NCBI GenBank assembly: GCA_036850595.1
Contig: CM072160.1
Coordinates: forward strand, 3,023,981-3,087,980
Origin: Rhyacichthys aspro
Taxonomy: Eukaryota > Chordata > Actinopteri > Gobiiformes > Rhyacichthyidae
Reading direction: 5' to 3'
Length of the DNA: 64,000 nucleotides
A model generated the notes under the pieces. That model worked only from the letters and a program-made list of their open reading frames with translations, made no database searches and had not been told where the DNA came from. The translations under genes were made by a program, and so were the position numbers. Shown one piece after another: positions 12,030 to 24,989 of this stretch (positions within the stretch are counted from its first letter, which is position 1; every line of letters begins with the position of its first letter).

Positions 12030-12290
12030 TGCTTTTGTCCTTGTTAAGTTCTCATTTAGTGTTGATCAGCCCTGGTTTTACTCTGATTTTGGTTTAGTAC
12101 TGGCTTATTTTTTCCCTTTTGGTTTATTCTTAAGTTTATTTATATGTAGGTTTAGTCTTGGTTTAGCCCTTGTTTTGATTTCTGTTTAAGTTGAGGATAT
12201 TATCTTTGGGTCTTACTTTAGTCTTTTGGTTATTCCTTGTTTTCCTGCTTGAGTCTTGGTTTATTTTTCATTAAAAGTTTGGCTTACGGC
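12030..12290. repeat. Degenerate GGTTTAGTCCT-type tandem block
   Basis: Phrases such as 'ggtttagtcttggtttagcc' recur at irregular 11-20 base spacing. The same vocabulary fills 13600-14345 and 37785-38410. This looks like an old, strongly decayed short-unit minisatellite. Confidence 0.6.
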
Positions 12291-13599
12291 CCGAATTTTG
12301 CTGATATTAATGTGAACATAGGAGTTGGAGCTAAAGCAGTGAGACTTAATAATGCTGTGCTTCATATAAATACACTTTATACACAATGAAATAAGAACAA
12401 TATATAAAAGAGTGAATTGCAGAATAATTACCAAAAGTCATAAAGTGAACTGAGAAGCAGCAAAGACCAAACAACACAGACAACACTAAATTTGCTGATG
12501 ATGGTTACATTTTAATAAAGAAATTTTCAGGAAAAAAAGATTGTGAATCATTTCTTCAGAAACAATTACACACAAACACGTTCAATCTCATTTAGACCAT
12601 AAGTTAATCAGTTCCTTGATTGATTTTTTTCAGTCAAGATTATTATTTAATTTCTGGTTGTTCGTGAATCTGATCAACATTAGAAGGACTTTTCTACTAA
12701 ACCTGCTCTGGACCAGACTAAACTCACTGTAACTTTCAAAATGCACCTGTTTCATGGAATTAAACATGCCAGATTTAGCAAAATAATCCTTTAACATAAC
12801 AAGACAGCTTTATGGAATAACCTTTTGGATTAATCACGGTTACATCATGTTTAGGTCCTGGTTTAATCTTCGTTTAAGTCTAAAACAGGACAGCCCCAGT
12901 ATGTCTTATATCTTCTTTAAAAAGCACCGATTGTAATAAAGAGGGTCTAGATTATGTCTGAGACTGGCCCTAGATCGTTCTGATTTAAAGTCGGCCCTGG
13001 GCCCCTCCTGAAGCCTCTCTTTAAAACCTGATGTGATTCTGCTGCAGTAAATTGTTGTGGCTGAAAATAAAGCCCCTTTAGCCCCATGTGACTTCAGCAG
13101 CCATTAGTCTGAGGCGGCTGAGCTCTGACTATGATGACAGGCAGCGGCGGAGCGAGCGGGCCCCAGGGGTGGGACTCTGGGGGCCGGGGGTCGGACGGGG
13201 CCAACGTATTTATCTGAGCATTAATCTGAAGGAAGAGGACGAGAGGATGACCCTAAACCCACAGAGAAATCATCAAAACAGGCTGATTTTACGTTTTTAG
13301 TTCAGTGGCATCTACTGAGTACATTCCACATGTTCTGAACCTGTGACTGGATTAATCTGAATAAAACCACGTTCTGAAAAAAACATTGCATTGTTTTCTG
13401 ATAATCTTGGTGCAATTAAGGTCATATTCAGAGCTGGACACGTGGAGTTTGTTGATCCCAATCTCATTAATGCAGCTACAAACAATTTAATAGCACCTTT
13501 TGAACAGCTGTTGCCCTTAGCAACACATTTCTTAAGTGGAATCAAGAAGTTAGCATTGTTGTAGCTTTAGCATTTATTGTTTATTTCTTAGCTTTAGCC
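12291..13599. other. No gene seen; GC-rich patch at 13010-13240
   Basis: This is mostly AT-rich. At 13010-13240 there is a GC-rich segment with 'ggcagcggcggagcgagcgg' and 'gggggccgggggtcgg'. It has a short frame without protein features. It could be a conserved element or a local GC fluctuation. Confidence 0.45.
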
Positions 13600-14345
13600 T
13601 TCATCTTTAGTAATTACTAGGTTTAGGCCCTGTTTACTCCTGGTTTAATCCTTATTTAAACTGGTTTAGCACTGGTTTTGTCTTCAGATTATAGGTTTAG
13701 CCTTGGTTTAGTTTGGTTTATTAATATGTTTGGTCTATTTCTGGTTTAATATTTAAGTATAAGTTTAGTCTTTGGGTTAATCTTGGGTTTAGTCTTGCTT
13801 TTCTTCTCGGTTTGGTTCTTGTTTATCCCTTTTTCGCTCTTGGTTTAGCTCTGATGTGGACTGTGGTTTATTGCCAGGTTTAGTTCTCGTTTAGTCATGG
13901 CTCAGACTTGGGTTATTCCTATATTTAACCCTCTTTCTAGTCTTGGTTTGGTCCTGGTTTAATCCTTGTTTGTCTGCTTTGGCAGGTCTGGTCTAGTATT
14001 TTGAACAAGTAGAAACACAAAAACAAAAAAAAAAGTGCATATTTTTAACAATACATCCATCCTTTATCTTTTAATTTACAAGTCTAGGCTTTATTTGAGA
14101 CTTAAGCGCTGGTTTACTCCTGTTTTTTCTTTGGTTTAGTTCTGGTCTAGCCCTGTTTCAGTTGTGGTTTAGCGCTGTCTTATGCTTATGTTTATTTTCT
14201 AGGTTTAGTTCTGGTTTAACCATGTTTTATACTCCATTTAGCTCTGTTTTCGTCCTGGTTTAGACAGTTTATCTTTGGTTTATTCCACTTTTAGCTGTGG
14301 TTAATCCTTGTTTAATCCTTGCTTATTCTTTGGTTTAATCCTGAG
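13600..14345. repeat. Degenerate GGTTTAGTCCT-type tandem block (largest of the left half)
   Basis: Dozens of variants of 'ggtttagtcctggtttaatc' occur between 13620 and 14340. They are interrupted at 14000-14090 by an A-rich unrelated stretch. Period is not constant, so expansion is old. Confidence 0.65.
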
Positions 14346-15140
14346 AAAAGGACAGTAAATTAAAATATGAATGAATAATTAAAACAACCCACTAGTCATC
14401 TAATAACTACATCAGTCTTTTATAAAGGGGCATGTGTTTCAGAGGGAGTTCGTTGTCCAGATTTGCCTCAGAGTCCTCACCTTGCCGACCTTGTTCCATC
14501 ATTTAATGCTGCGTTACTTCTGATGGAAATGTAAAATAGAAAACTGGAGCGATCGGCAGCGAGGCCAAAGCATTAAAGAGCGGCTCCACTGATCACTGAC
14601 GGATGTGGCTTCAAAGAGAAACTGGCCCAAAGCTGAACCTGCAACACTGTCACCTGTCATTTACAGCTCATGCCCCAAGACGGGACACATGGTGCAATAT
14701 TAACCAGAGTATGTGCAGTGGGTCCTCGGTCAATCCAACAGTGAGGACCAGATATATTCACATTTCTTGTTTTTTAGACATAAATATACCTAATACATGG
14801 GACAAAATGCATTTGTACTCACTTATATTCATGAAATTCTCTTTTTTGACAACAACAACAGTAAAAGTCGGCATTAGAATAACCTGTAGTGACCCAAAAT
14901 CAGACGGCAAAAGCAGATCAGTGTCCTTTTTGCTCCATGTCCAGCCTCTTAAAGCGCCACACACACTCCACACTGGTTTCACTTCATTGTCATTCCCTTC
15001 TCTCACCCTGTTTCCTGTATATATACTATCTAAAGTTACGTAAAGGCCAAAAAAAATCAAATGTGGGTCATGGTGAAGTTTAGAGAAAAAATTGTGGTAA
15101 AAAAATATACTGCCTAATAATAAAATCAAGAATGAAAACT
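14346..15140. other. No gene seen; overlapping opposite-strand open frames
   Basis: A 146-codon frame on + (14603-15043) and a 123-codon frame on - (15129-14758) cover the same bases. Neither shows a domain, signal peptide, codon bias or paired splice sites, and both are judged to be chance. Confidence 0.5.
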
Positions 15141-15219
15141 ATTTTATTTTACTTTATTTATTTTATTTTATTTTATTTTATTTTATTTTATTTTACTTTA
15201 TTTATTTTATTTTATTTTT
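15141..15219. repeat. (ATTTT)n microsatellite
   Basis: About 80 bases of ATTTT units with a few ACTTT and ATTT interruptions. The same motif recurs at 55943-56055. Confidence 0.9.
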
Positions 15220-15420
15220 GACACAAACCCTGCCTCGGTTTGCACTGTTAAAAAAAGTCTGTAACATTTATAGTGAAATACCTATAAATATACAAAAGTA
15301 GAAAACTCTATCACTTTATTATTTTTTACAATATGTACAAAAACATAAAGATTAAAATATTTTTTACTGGTTTTCAGAGTCAGCTGGGACTTGAATTTAA
15401 ATATACTGAAAAAGCACTGC

Positions 15421-15456
15421 ATATTTATTCATTTATTTATTTATTTATTTATTTTA
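15421..15456. repeat. (TTTA)n microsatellite
   Basis: Short run of ATTT/TTTA units within AT-rich sequence. Confidence 0.85.
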
Positions 15457-16239
15457 TTGTGCCATAATAAAACTGACGATGTATATGCACCAGTGTTTTA
15501 GTCATTTTAGTGTGTTTTAGATGTTGTTTTTTACACTGCGCCTTTTGTTAACTGAGAACCAGCTCCTTATTTATAAGAAAGTCATTTTAATATATATAAT
15601 TGATATGTTTTAATAAATGCCATCACGTTTATAATATCAGATCTGCCCAAACGTCCAACATCGACAGCATTTAACACTGGGTTCTATTTCTCTCCTTCTG
15701 CAGACACAGGTTCAGACGATAAATCTTGTTGAATTTACATATTTGAAGTCAATTTCCTGCGATGAATTCATACACTTTCATATATTTACATTGGCATCCA
15801 TCACAAAGAACCCGTCGCCTCCTTTTGTCTCCATTTCCTTCCCTCGTAGACGTAAATGTAGACATAATTCGACATGCCTGCGCTCCGCTTTTCCACGCAA
15901 CCCTACAACAATCAAAGACGACACCACGATCACTTCAGTTCCTTTCCAATCTGGATAAATGGATTTCACACCACGTCGACATGAATGGGAAAGAGCGGCT
16001 GCCAGGAAGTGATTTGAATAAAAAACGGCTCCTGTTTCTTTTCGAGTGAAGTGATTTAAAGCCGGTTTCTCATTTTTTTTAGATGTCTGGTCTGTGTCTG
16101 AGAGGTTAAAGTTCAAGGTCAGCTTCAGGGGCATGAACCTCGGAGCTAACAGTGATCGAAACCAGGACAGTGTTAGCTGTGTTCTGACGGATACAGGACT
16201 AGGACTGTGAACAGAGGCAAAAATGTCTTAAATTTAGAC

Positions 16240-16550
16240 GTATTATGAAACTCCGCTCTCTATTTTTATCGTTTTTGAGCTGTTTCTCTGTAAAATAAGT
16301 CGTATTTTCAACAGAATAACTCATTTCCTTGGTTTATTTCCTTGTTCCTTCGTTGTTGACATCAGTGTCGACCAATGGGAGCGCTCCTTTTTACCTGAAG
16401 TGAGCTGTGATTGGACAAAATCCTGCTGTGGACTGATCATTCTCATCTATTAAAATCCTTAATTATAAAGACTAGATCACGTCTTAAGGTGTAATTTTTT
16501 CAGATGATTCCTGTTACAATAAACTTCAGGTGATTCCACTGAGAAAAAAA
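16240..16550 (-). repeat. Family A repeat, 5'-truncated copy
   Basis: It contains 'gagctgtttctctgtaaaat', 'gtcgaccaatgggagcgctc' and 'gctgtgattggacaaaatcc', and ends at 'gttacaataaacttcagg', as in the copies at 34368 and 41091. The outer part with the AAATAAAAGAAGC segment is missing. Confidence 0.8.
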
Positions 16551-19500
16551 ATCTGGAAAATTTACTTTTAAGCCACAATTGAGCTGAACTGAGCCGATCA
16601 GAACCGTAAAGACACACGTGTAGATTACAAGGCTTTCAGACAATATACAAAAAAGTAGAAAAGTGAACATTTAACATGAATCCACTTCAAGACGGAGCTG
16701 CACAGTGTTTTAAAGCCTTTTTTTGCTCCCGTAATGCCTCAGTCTGATGCAATTAAAGACACATATGAAGACAAATTTAACTGATTATGATCTTCACGAA
16801 TATAACATTTCCTTGAGCTAACTTGCCTCAAACTAGTTCTAGTGTGTCATGGCTTTTTAATCAATTTATCTGGTTCTTTATTTCCCAAACAATCCAAATG
16901 AACGCAACAAAACTGACGTGTGGCTCGGTCAAAGAGCAAAAAAAACAGCTTAGACTGTTTCCTAATCTCTGTAGGGATTATACGGAGCAGCTAATGTCGT
17001 GCAGTCTCATCTTCAAATGGATTTTCTTCATTTTAAACAGCTTCCAGTTGCAAATAAACAGCGAGTGTGCACCTTTGACTCGGTCCAGGCCTGTGTTGAT
17101 TACAGACTAATCAGGACCAGGCGGTTCTCAGGCGGTGCTCGTCTTAAGTGCCTTGGGGTCATCACCGAGAGCATCAATAGAACAGAGGGTCTCAACAGGC
17201 TCCCGATGGACGAACGCGAGACGAGTGGCTGAGATGACATGTTTTAGATGAGGGCAGTTTAGATAATGGTGGTTTATTAGCTTCAATGAAATCAGTCAAA
17301 CAGATACACGTCCTCAGTTTAACTCACAACAGCCATGTGTCTCTGAAAAAGTATACTGTAGCTTAAAGAGATGGAAAATACCATAAAAAACAAGCACATT
17401 TTAAAGTCAAACAGGTGACTTTCTCCAAGATAGAAAAGGAAAAGTGAAAATGAAGAACCATATTTAGATTTAAAACTGTAATTCTCAACTTAATATTTGC
17501 CACCATTTTTAAGAAAACTAAAAAAAATCCTTGGCCTTCACTGTTTCATTCATAATCACACTTAAACAAACAGTATTTGAATGGACTCCAATCAAAACTA
17601 TTGCTAAAGACCAGAAGTTCTCAAATGTTTTACACCAAGAGCCACTTCAGAAAATATCCATCTTCTGCTAAAATATAGTCCCAATCCCAGCCCTCCTCAG
17701 AGACCAGACCTGAACCAAAGGAGTAAGGGGCAGAGTGACGGAGAAATGGGTTCGAGCCAAACAAGTCTAACCCATTTTTGAGTTCGTTTGTAGTTTACAC
17801 ATTTGACAATTTCACTGTTATTTGCTTAAACTGAGTTGTATTTATCGCCTTTGAACCATTCTGCTTTGACTGAAACACCTTGGCGTTAATTTAGCAGCAA
17901 TAATGCTCAATAATAAATATATAATAAATAATAAATTCCCATTTCGTACATTAATAGTATGGCCGCCCACAATATCACCACAACGAATCTGTCTGTCTTT
18001 CTATGCATCCTTCTCATGTCTTTTTTATTACATTTATTTTATAAGTGAATTTGTGGAGTTACTTTTACAGTTCTCATATTTGGAATAAGGTAATTGCGAG
18101 GTTGATTGGGGCGAGCTATGAAGACTATAGACCATCGCAGAAGCATTAGAGAAACTTACTGTTCTCACTAAATAAAAAATATATAGTAAACAAATAAAAC
18201 CTTCAATGTAAATCTTTAAAACCACATCTTTGAAGCTAGCGTGGAGCTCTCAGTCCCATCGGTGCTGCTAACGTCGCTAACACCACACAAACGCGCTGTA
18301 TGTGGATGTGTTTCTACGGGAACAACTCTTCTGTTTACGGTCGTCGGCTGAAACACGAGAAAGACTTGGCCCCGGAACAGCTGTCGGCGGCGGGTATCAG
18401 AGGTATCAGAGGCATCAGAGGCATCAGAGGCATCGGGGCAGTTTGTGGAGGTGTCTGCAGTTTGCTGACTGCTGACGTTTGTTGGCACAGACTTGGACGC
18501 TCCATTGATCCGTCTGTGCCTCTGTCACTTTGTCTGGAGGCTGTATCGTTAACAAGAGGAACTCAGCAGAAAAAAACACTCCACACAGCGTCAGATGTGG
18601 AGCTGCAAATCCACATTATTTCTCTATTTTTTACAAAGACAACACTCTAATTTCACCTCAGTCCACATTTACTGAGTCAGTTCTAGTTCTAGACACAAAA
18701 AACAAACAATAAAGGCATCCAGACCAACGTGTCTCCAAACGTTTCAATGTACTCCTCGCATTTGAATCCTGTTCTTTACAAATGAAAGAGCCCTTTTGTT
18801 AACTACGTATAATCTCATTTATTCTTCAACAAACGTTTACTCAAACAACGACATAAACTTGACGTAATCGCTGCGTCTTGTTGTTTTAAAGCGATACTTC
18901 AGTGTTTTCTTCTGGACGTTTGTTTAGTAACAGTTGTGGAGAACATTAAAAACTCAATTTTTCCATTGAAAGCTGCAAGATATAAAGTGGTAGAAGATGA
19001 AAGAATGAATACGTAGAGCAAAGGTTCCCTTGTTTTTATTTTGCTGTTGGACCCTTGTGTCAAAAGGACAATCATGAAGTGCTTATGGAATCTTTTTGAA
19101 GGAAAATTTGATTGAGAACACCCACTTAGAAGGTATTTCCTCAATATACTGTGTGTTACAGAGAAATATTCCATATTTTGTTTCAGATATAGCACAAAGA
19201 GGTGTTTAAAAATGTCAAAATAAATGCATCTAACCTTTTGCACGGAGAGTACTTTTCAAACTTATTGCATCCTTCTTTCCTTAAACTCCTGTCTGCTTCT
19301 CCAAACCAGAAGTGAGCTGACAATGACCCCTTTTTACAGAATACTGGGCTATTCCTTTCACAGAGCTATTATAAAACATGCTCAGTGTCCTACAGCAGAC
19401 CATTATTACACAAAAACCGCTTTAAGATTTTGAAAATTGCAAAGTATTAAGCATTTATTTGTGTTTTGCTGCTTCTCTGTTTTGACTACAGACATGAATT

Positions 19501-20010
19501 ATGCAGGGACTAGACTGTGATCCGCACTTCTATTGTGTCAAGAGCAGCAGGAGATGGGCTGCATTCATTTTTGGAGCACTTCTGTATTTGGTGAGGCTGG
19601 GAAATGACATTTTTATCAGCTGTTTGCCTCCTTGAGTTGCCTGGAAATTGAAAACTTGCATAATGAAGCCAGTAAAAGTGGGAAGTTTTCAGCTTCAACA
19701 ACGGCACCCAAAGGTTTTCTCCACTGCTAACTTTAAAGAGGCAGTGCTAATGCGTTATCACCGGGTTTGATTGTTAAGACGCGAGCCTTGGGTGTGATTT
19801 GGCAGAGAATACGTGGCCCTGTCAGTTTCAGTGTGTTTCTAGATTAAGGCAAATGAAGCATTGTGCACATGGAGGGAGTCACAAAGACAGCGCAGGAAAA
19901 GCACAGCAACGAAGCCAAAACCAAAAGCCCAAACAAAAACACACTCCGTCGTTTCAAATCCAGCAAAGAGTGAGCACAACACAAATCATTCGAGCTGATT
20001 TCGTGCTTAC
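16551..20010. other. Remainder of putative sez6 intron 1, no further exon seen
   Basis: No second sez6 exon is recognised here. That exon would be expected to be large, and no long - strand frame occurs. The region is AT-rich with many short conflicting frames. A GC-richer patch at 18240-18560 holds a 9-bp tandem repeat. A 'gggttcgagcc' at about 17748 resembles a tRNA B box but has no partner A box. Confidence 0.5.
18395..18436. repeat. 9-bp tandem repeat (ATCAGAGGC)n
   Basis: About 4.5 units of TATCAGAGG/CATCAGAGG. Because 9 is a multiple of 3, both strands give repetitive peptides (GIR on +, DAS/DTS on -) in frames spanning 18216-18650. These frames show no other coding feature and are not annotated. 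Confidence 0.85.
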
Positions 20011-20074
20011 CTTTGGCGTCTACGGCGGCCACAAAAACGAGCAGCAAAAGGAGACAGTCTCTGGACGTATTCAT
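20011..20074 (-). CDS. Probable sez6 exon 1 (signal peptide), partial gene
   Basis: On the - strand an ATG at 20074 with a purine at -3 opens 21 codons plus one base, ending ...GCCAAAG just before a strong donor GTAAGC. The peptide MNTSRDCLLLLLVFVAAVDA has a short polar start, a nine-residue hydrophobic core and a small-residue cleavage site (VDA/K), as in a secretory signal peptide. The exon lies in a CpG-rich block, as expected for a first exon. In human, SEZ6 is the head-to-head neighbour of PIPOX, and its first coding exon is likewise little more than a signal peptide followed by a long first intron. The strand, position and exon type therefore fit sez6, a neuronal CUB/Sushi transmembrane protein. 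The sequence alone does not prove identity, and no later exon is in the window. The intron phase is 1. Confidence 0.55.
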
Positions 20075-20540
20075 GTCGTTACGCGCGTTTGGTGCCGTTC
20101 GCAGTGGACGTCCTTGGGGTTAAAAGACTTTTCCTCCAGCGACAAAGCGACTGGTTACACGAGGAGCGCGCTTTTCTCCTTCCTCCCGGTCCTCGGTGAG
20201 ACTTGAGCCCGGCTACGCGCTCGCAATTCACTCATTTGACTCAAAGAGAGACGAGGGTTTAGTTCGCGTCCGCCTCCACGAAGACAAAACGGGGCTGAGT
20301 AGTACGCGCTCCCCGGATCTCCGCGGCTCTCCCCGGCCTCCGTCACACCTCTGAGGGTCTGGGTAGGTTAGTGTAGGTCGTGGAAGGTCCGTTAGGTCCG
20401 TGTGGCTCGTACAGATCGTACTCCCAGCCTGCTCTCCGGGGCAGTGCCGCCACAGTCCGCCAGCACCGCGGACAGATCCTCGCGTTCAGCCAATGAGAGG
20501 CGAGCGGAGCCGATGAAGCCAAAGTTTGTCACATTAACAC
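20075..20540 (-). promoter_or_regulatory. CpG-rich promoter / 5' UTR region of the - strand gene
   Basis: This block is far richer in CG dinucleotides than the surrounding DNA. It contains 'ccgcggcgat'-type GC patches on either strand and an inverted CCAAT box (ATTGG on -, 'agccaatgag' on + at about 20489-20498). It ends just upstream of the signal-peptide ATG at 20074. No TATA box is obvious. It probably holds the transcription start and 5' UTR of the putative sez6 gene. Confidence 0.55.
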
Positions 20541-22897
20541 TGTGTTTAACGGAATTACATCACACGCGCTCCTTTCACAGACATTCACTTGGTTTAAATG
20601 CACTCAGGTGTCTTTAAGAGCTTTATTATTGCACCTATTGATCGTCATCCTCTAGATATTGAATACTGTGTGTTTTAATTCACCATTTTTATTTGTTCGG
20701 TTTTTGGAAAATTGCACATTTACATGATTATTATACTTTTAGCTTATTTGCACCGTCAACTTTACACATTATATATTTGTTTAATAAATCTAATCATTCT
20801 GATCCTGATCAGTTCATCTCTGCTGCAGACCTGGAGCAGCTCTGACCTTGTGATTCCAACAACACCCTCCAGTCTCACCTCTTGGAGTCTGGGATCCTGA
20901 TGCTGATGCTGATAAGTGCCATGGCAACCATATCATCAGTGTTTATAGATCTGTATTGTAAGGTGCATTCAGTTGACTATATAGTATAAGTTGAGTTGGA
21001 CTAAACTGAAAAACAATCTGTAAATGTAATAATTCTGTGTATCATTGTCAGAGATTGTTCTATGGCTGTGGTCATCAACTGGTGGCCCAGGGGCCACATC
21101 AGGCCCCTCACAGCCTTCCATCCGGCCCCCAGGAGATTCCCACAACCAGCAAACATGAGTTGAAACATATATATGATTATTGAAATTACTCAAAAATGAC
21201 TGAAATTAAGCTAATTTAGCCAAAATGAATTTCTTTGTTTTACTTTTTCACAACAAATCATCTTCAAACAGCAAACCTGCTTTTTCACAAACTGTTTGAA
21301 AAAGATATGTATTGATTCATTTAACTATATAATTTTGTTTGAAAGTCTGGCCCCCAACAGCACCTAAAAAAAAACAAGCTTGAGCAAATATAGTTGTAGT
21401 AGTAAGTAAAAAGTGATCAATGATTCCGTTCAACTTTTTTGATCCCTAAAGGGAAAATTAATTTCTTAGTTTAGTTTCTTCAAATGAAATAAAATGCAAA
21501 TGAATTGATCAGACTTTATCTGCTCAGACTGATTGGTCACATGACTCTATAAGTGGACTGGTCAATCTAAGTTTCACACAGAGAATGAATGTAAGTGCAC
21601 AGAGGTGTCTCTAAGTGTTAACCCTGCGACTGGGTTTCCTCTGTCTGCTTTCAGAAACAGACAGGGACAAAGGACCAGAGCCTGGACTAATGAGGCTAAA
21701 GCAGGTGCTTACACTTCTCTTTGTAACTTTATGAATAAAATATGGGGCTTTAAAATCATTCAGTGACACGGTAACAGCCTCAGATTTATGTTGATGCTTT
21801 ATTGGTGTTTTACAGCAAGTTTTAACATTTCCTTAGATTTGAATTTTGCTTTAATCCAAAAACAGAATGTATAACTTAAAACTATACACAGTTATTGGTG
21901 TTTAGTCAAGCGTCCATCACTGCAGTGCACTATAAACAAATGTGTTCAGAAGCAGAGAGCATTAAGAGGTCGTAAAGCCAATCATGCACACTCTATTTCA
22001 TTAATAAGTCAATTATTTGAGTTTGCAGGCTTGAAAAACCGTCAAATCACAAAAGCGCAAGCCAGCACAAAGGAAACAAAGTGCTTGTATCAGTCTTTAC
22101 AGAGATTAGCCATACAGTGACCCGCTCATCAACATGTTTGCTCTGTGGAAATGGCCAAATCTGCATAAAAGAAGAGAAACACTTATGAATCAAACATGAG
22201 AATAGACAGCAGCCGGTGGGGGATTAATGCACAAGGCTTCGATGTAACGCAGCGTCGCGTCGGAGATGAGAGTCTTCTGTGAGAGATCCCTTTTGGAAAC
22301 GCACTTCTTCTCTGCTTCGGCTCAGATTAAGATGTCGTTTGATTCAATGCAGTCTCGAAAATAAGACGTATCTGGGTAAAGTGGCGCTTCATTCTGGAAA
22401 ATAATCAGCATCAGTTTGTTTTTGTGACATTTCTGAGCAAGTTTGTCATAAATTATGTAAAAATAAAAGTATGGGTACGATAGAAAGTCATGTACATAAA
22501 TGGCACCAAACTTAAAAATGCAGTGGTTAAAACTTCTAATACAAATAAAATACTAATACACTAATATACACAGTTCAACTTTAAACTGATTAGACGTTTC
22601 ATCGGATGATTTTGGGCCAATGTGTTTGAACTGGAGCCGACTCCTTCAAATGTAAACCTGTGATTGGCCAAAGTTTTGTGTCACAATCTGAACATTTAAA
22701 CTTTTTCCACAGACTATTCTTATTGCAATCCTCTCTGAGATTTACTCTATTCATAGATTTAGCACAGTCTGTGTGGAAGTAGTAGTAGTAGGTTTTATTT
22801 TGTTATGACAGCATTCTAGGATTCACTGTTGCTGGATTTAATAAAACAGAATATAATAGTTGACTTTTATACAACATTTTCAACCTTTTAGTCAACG
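20541..22897. other. Intergenic, no gene seen
   Basis: AT-rich spacer between the two divergent genes. It holds one hAT-like fragment near 21066 and a weakly retrotransposon-like 'ttgatccctaaagggaaa' at 21440. At 22560-22700 'gtgattggccaaag' is faintly like a family A core. Confidence 0.5.
21066..21370. mobile_element. hAT-like 'ggccc' element fragment
   Basis: The left part reads 'ggtcatcaactggtggccca' followed by 'ggggccacatcaggcccc'. This is the style of the end sequences seen in many vertebrate hAT non-autonomous elements. A second 'gtctggcccccaac' occurs at 21346-21359. Inverted ends and target duplication were not resolved. Confidence 0.45.
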
Positions 22898-23730
22898 TGA
22901 TTTGAGGATGTTTTAGTTGGATTAAAACAGGTTTTAGATGGATTTGAACAGGTTTTAGATGGATTTGAGCATGTTTTAGTTGGATTAAAACAGGTTATAG
23001 TTGGGTTTGAACTGGTTTTAGATGGATTTGAACTGGTTTTAAATGGACTTGAGCACGTTTTAGTTGGATTAAAACAGGTTTTAGTTGGGTTTGAACTGGT
23101 TTTAGATGGATTTGAACTAGTTTTAGATGGATTTGAACATGTTTTAGATTGATTTGAGCATGTTTTAGTTGGATATAAACAGGTTTTAGTTGGGTTTGAA
23201 CTGGTTTTAGATGGATTTAAACAGGTTTTAGATGGACTTGAGCATGTTTTAGATTGATTTGAGCATGTTTTAGTTGGATTTAAATAGGTTTTAGTTGGGT
23301 TTGAACTGGTTTTAGATGGATTTGAACAGGTTTTAGATTGACTTGAGCACGTTTTAGTTGGATTAAAACAGGTTTTAGTTGGGTTTGAACTGGTTTTAGA
23401 TGGATTTGAACAGGTTTTAGATGGACTTGAGCATGTTTTAGATGGATTTGAGCACGTTTTAGTTGGATTAAAACAGGTTTTAGTTGGGTTTGAACTGGTT
23501 TTAGATGGATTTAAACAGGTTTTAGATGGACTTGAGCACATTTTATCTGGATTAAAACAGGTTTTAGTTGAGTTTGAACTGGTTTTAGATGGATTTAAAC
23601 AGGTTTTAGATGGACATGAGCATGTTTTAGATTGATTTCAGCATGTTTTAGTTGGATTAAAACAGGTTTTAGTTGGGTTTGAACTGGTTTTAAATGGATT
23701 TGAACTGGTTTTAGATGGATTTGAACCTGT
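22898..23730. repeat. 21-bp minisatellite with 84/105-bp higher-order units
   Basis: About 40 tandem units of roughly GGTTTTAGTTGGATTTGAACA. The diagnostic variant TTGGGTTTGAACTGG (one copy reads TTGAG) starts at 23001, 23085, 23190, 23295, 23379, 23484, 23568 and 23673. The spacings are 84, 105, 105, 84, 105, 84 and 105, all exact multiples of 21, so the array is built from four- and five-unit blocks. The 217-codon - strand frame across it (SNPTKTC repeats) is a by-product of the 21-base period and not a protein gene. Confidence 0.95.
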
Positions 23731-24989
23731 GTATTAATGCTGTGTGACACTACTGCTTTTGTTGGACATGTCCGGTCTAAAGAGAGCCCAGAGTAGCACA
23801 GGGAGGACAGTACGGGCATTTCGTCAAGTCTGTTCCAGTGAGCTCTATCTACAGCTTCATTTCCTCCACTTCTGAAGCATCTGCCAATCACAGAGCCTCT
23901 CACCGTGGGCGCTCTTTAAACTGCTCATCAAATACAAAAACACTTCATATCCTGCTGTAACGTAACACAGAGCCGAGGCAGGAAATTCAGAAAATCTCAA
24001 ACCAAACTGAATTTAAACCAGGCTTTTAAAGAACGGCACAGATAAGACATTTCAATCAAAGCTGCAGGTGATGAACATTTAGGACTCACACAAACTGTTC
24101 AGAGACAATGCTTCTTTGGAATATTTTAAGGATTTGTATTAAAATCAGGTAGTGAACTTTTAGCACTGGCAGTTCTTTATAATGTTTCTTTTCTTTCTTT
24201 CACGTCGTCTCTTTGCAGTAATTACTGATGCAGCACCTCCAAAGGCGAAGGGTTTAATGGCATTTTTCAGTTTGATGGAGCTCAGTATGAAACACAACCA
24301 GAACAATTAAATCTAAAACAATGGTGCGACTGCAGACACTGATCAAACCGGTCCAAAAACAACTCCACAAACGCAACTTATCTTCGTCTGGCTCCTGTCG
24401 TCTATTGATTTTTACTCCACATTTTTGCATTCAGCGTAGCTTTCCTGCAGCGACAGTGACTGATAGAGCGGCAAACCAAAAAAGATCAATGTGAGATGTC
24501 TTAATTAGCGCCAGTGCTCGTCTGCAGATACAATAGCTACGGTTTTACATAAAAGAACGCTTAATGGAGTTTTAATGTTCATTTACATACACCATTATAG
24601 TCCCTTGCAATCAAAGACAATCAGCTCTCTGTCTGTCGAAGCAAAAGCAGAGAGTTCTGAAAAACAGTTTAGATTTGAGCAGGAAATTAAAGAAGGAGAT
24701 GAATCCCTGTGTTTTGTTCTCATTGTAGTCACAACCAATTTCCTTGTTTCACTAAATTGAACTTAATTTTCTCAAAGAGTCGTAAAACCTGGCTTCGTCG
24801 GTTCCTGTAAGAGCTGTTAAAGTAAAACGCAAGCTTTTATGTCTTGGACACAAAAGAGACCAAATTTAATGGAGCAAGTGTGTCGTTTAATTCATTCAAA
24901 ACACTTAAAAGGATGTGGTTTTGTGCTGAAATGCTTAAAGGAAGACGACGGTGTTGGTGCTTTAATAAATCCCTTTCTCTCTCAATCTT

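Noticed and set aside
14603..15129. 146-codon + frame and 123-codon - frame over the same bases
   Set aside because: The frames are mutually overlapping, with no recognisable domain and low-complexity ends. Chance frames in stop-poor sequence.
17740..17760. tRNA B-box-like 'gggttcgagcc'
   Set aside because: There is no A box or cloverleaf-forming arms at the right distance, so it is not called a tRNA or tRNA-derived SINE.
18216..18650. Frames with GIR (+) and DAS (-) repeats
   Set aside because: They arise from the 9-bp tandem repeat at 18395-18436. The remaining residues resemble nothing known.
22888..23541. 217-codon - strand open frame with SNPTKTC heptad repeats
   Set aside because: It is the direct translation of the 21-bp minisatellite. 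Similar frames occur at 57198-57491 and 52984-53169, on either strand depending on array orientation. There is no promoter, signal or unique sequence.
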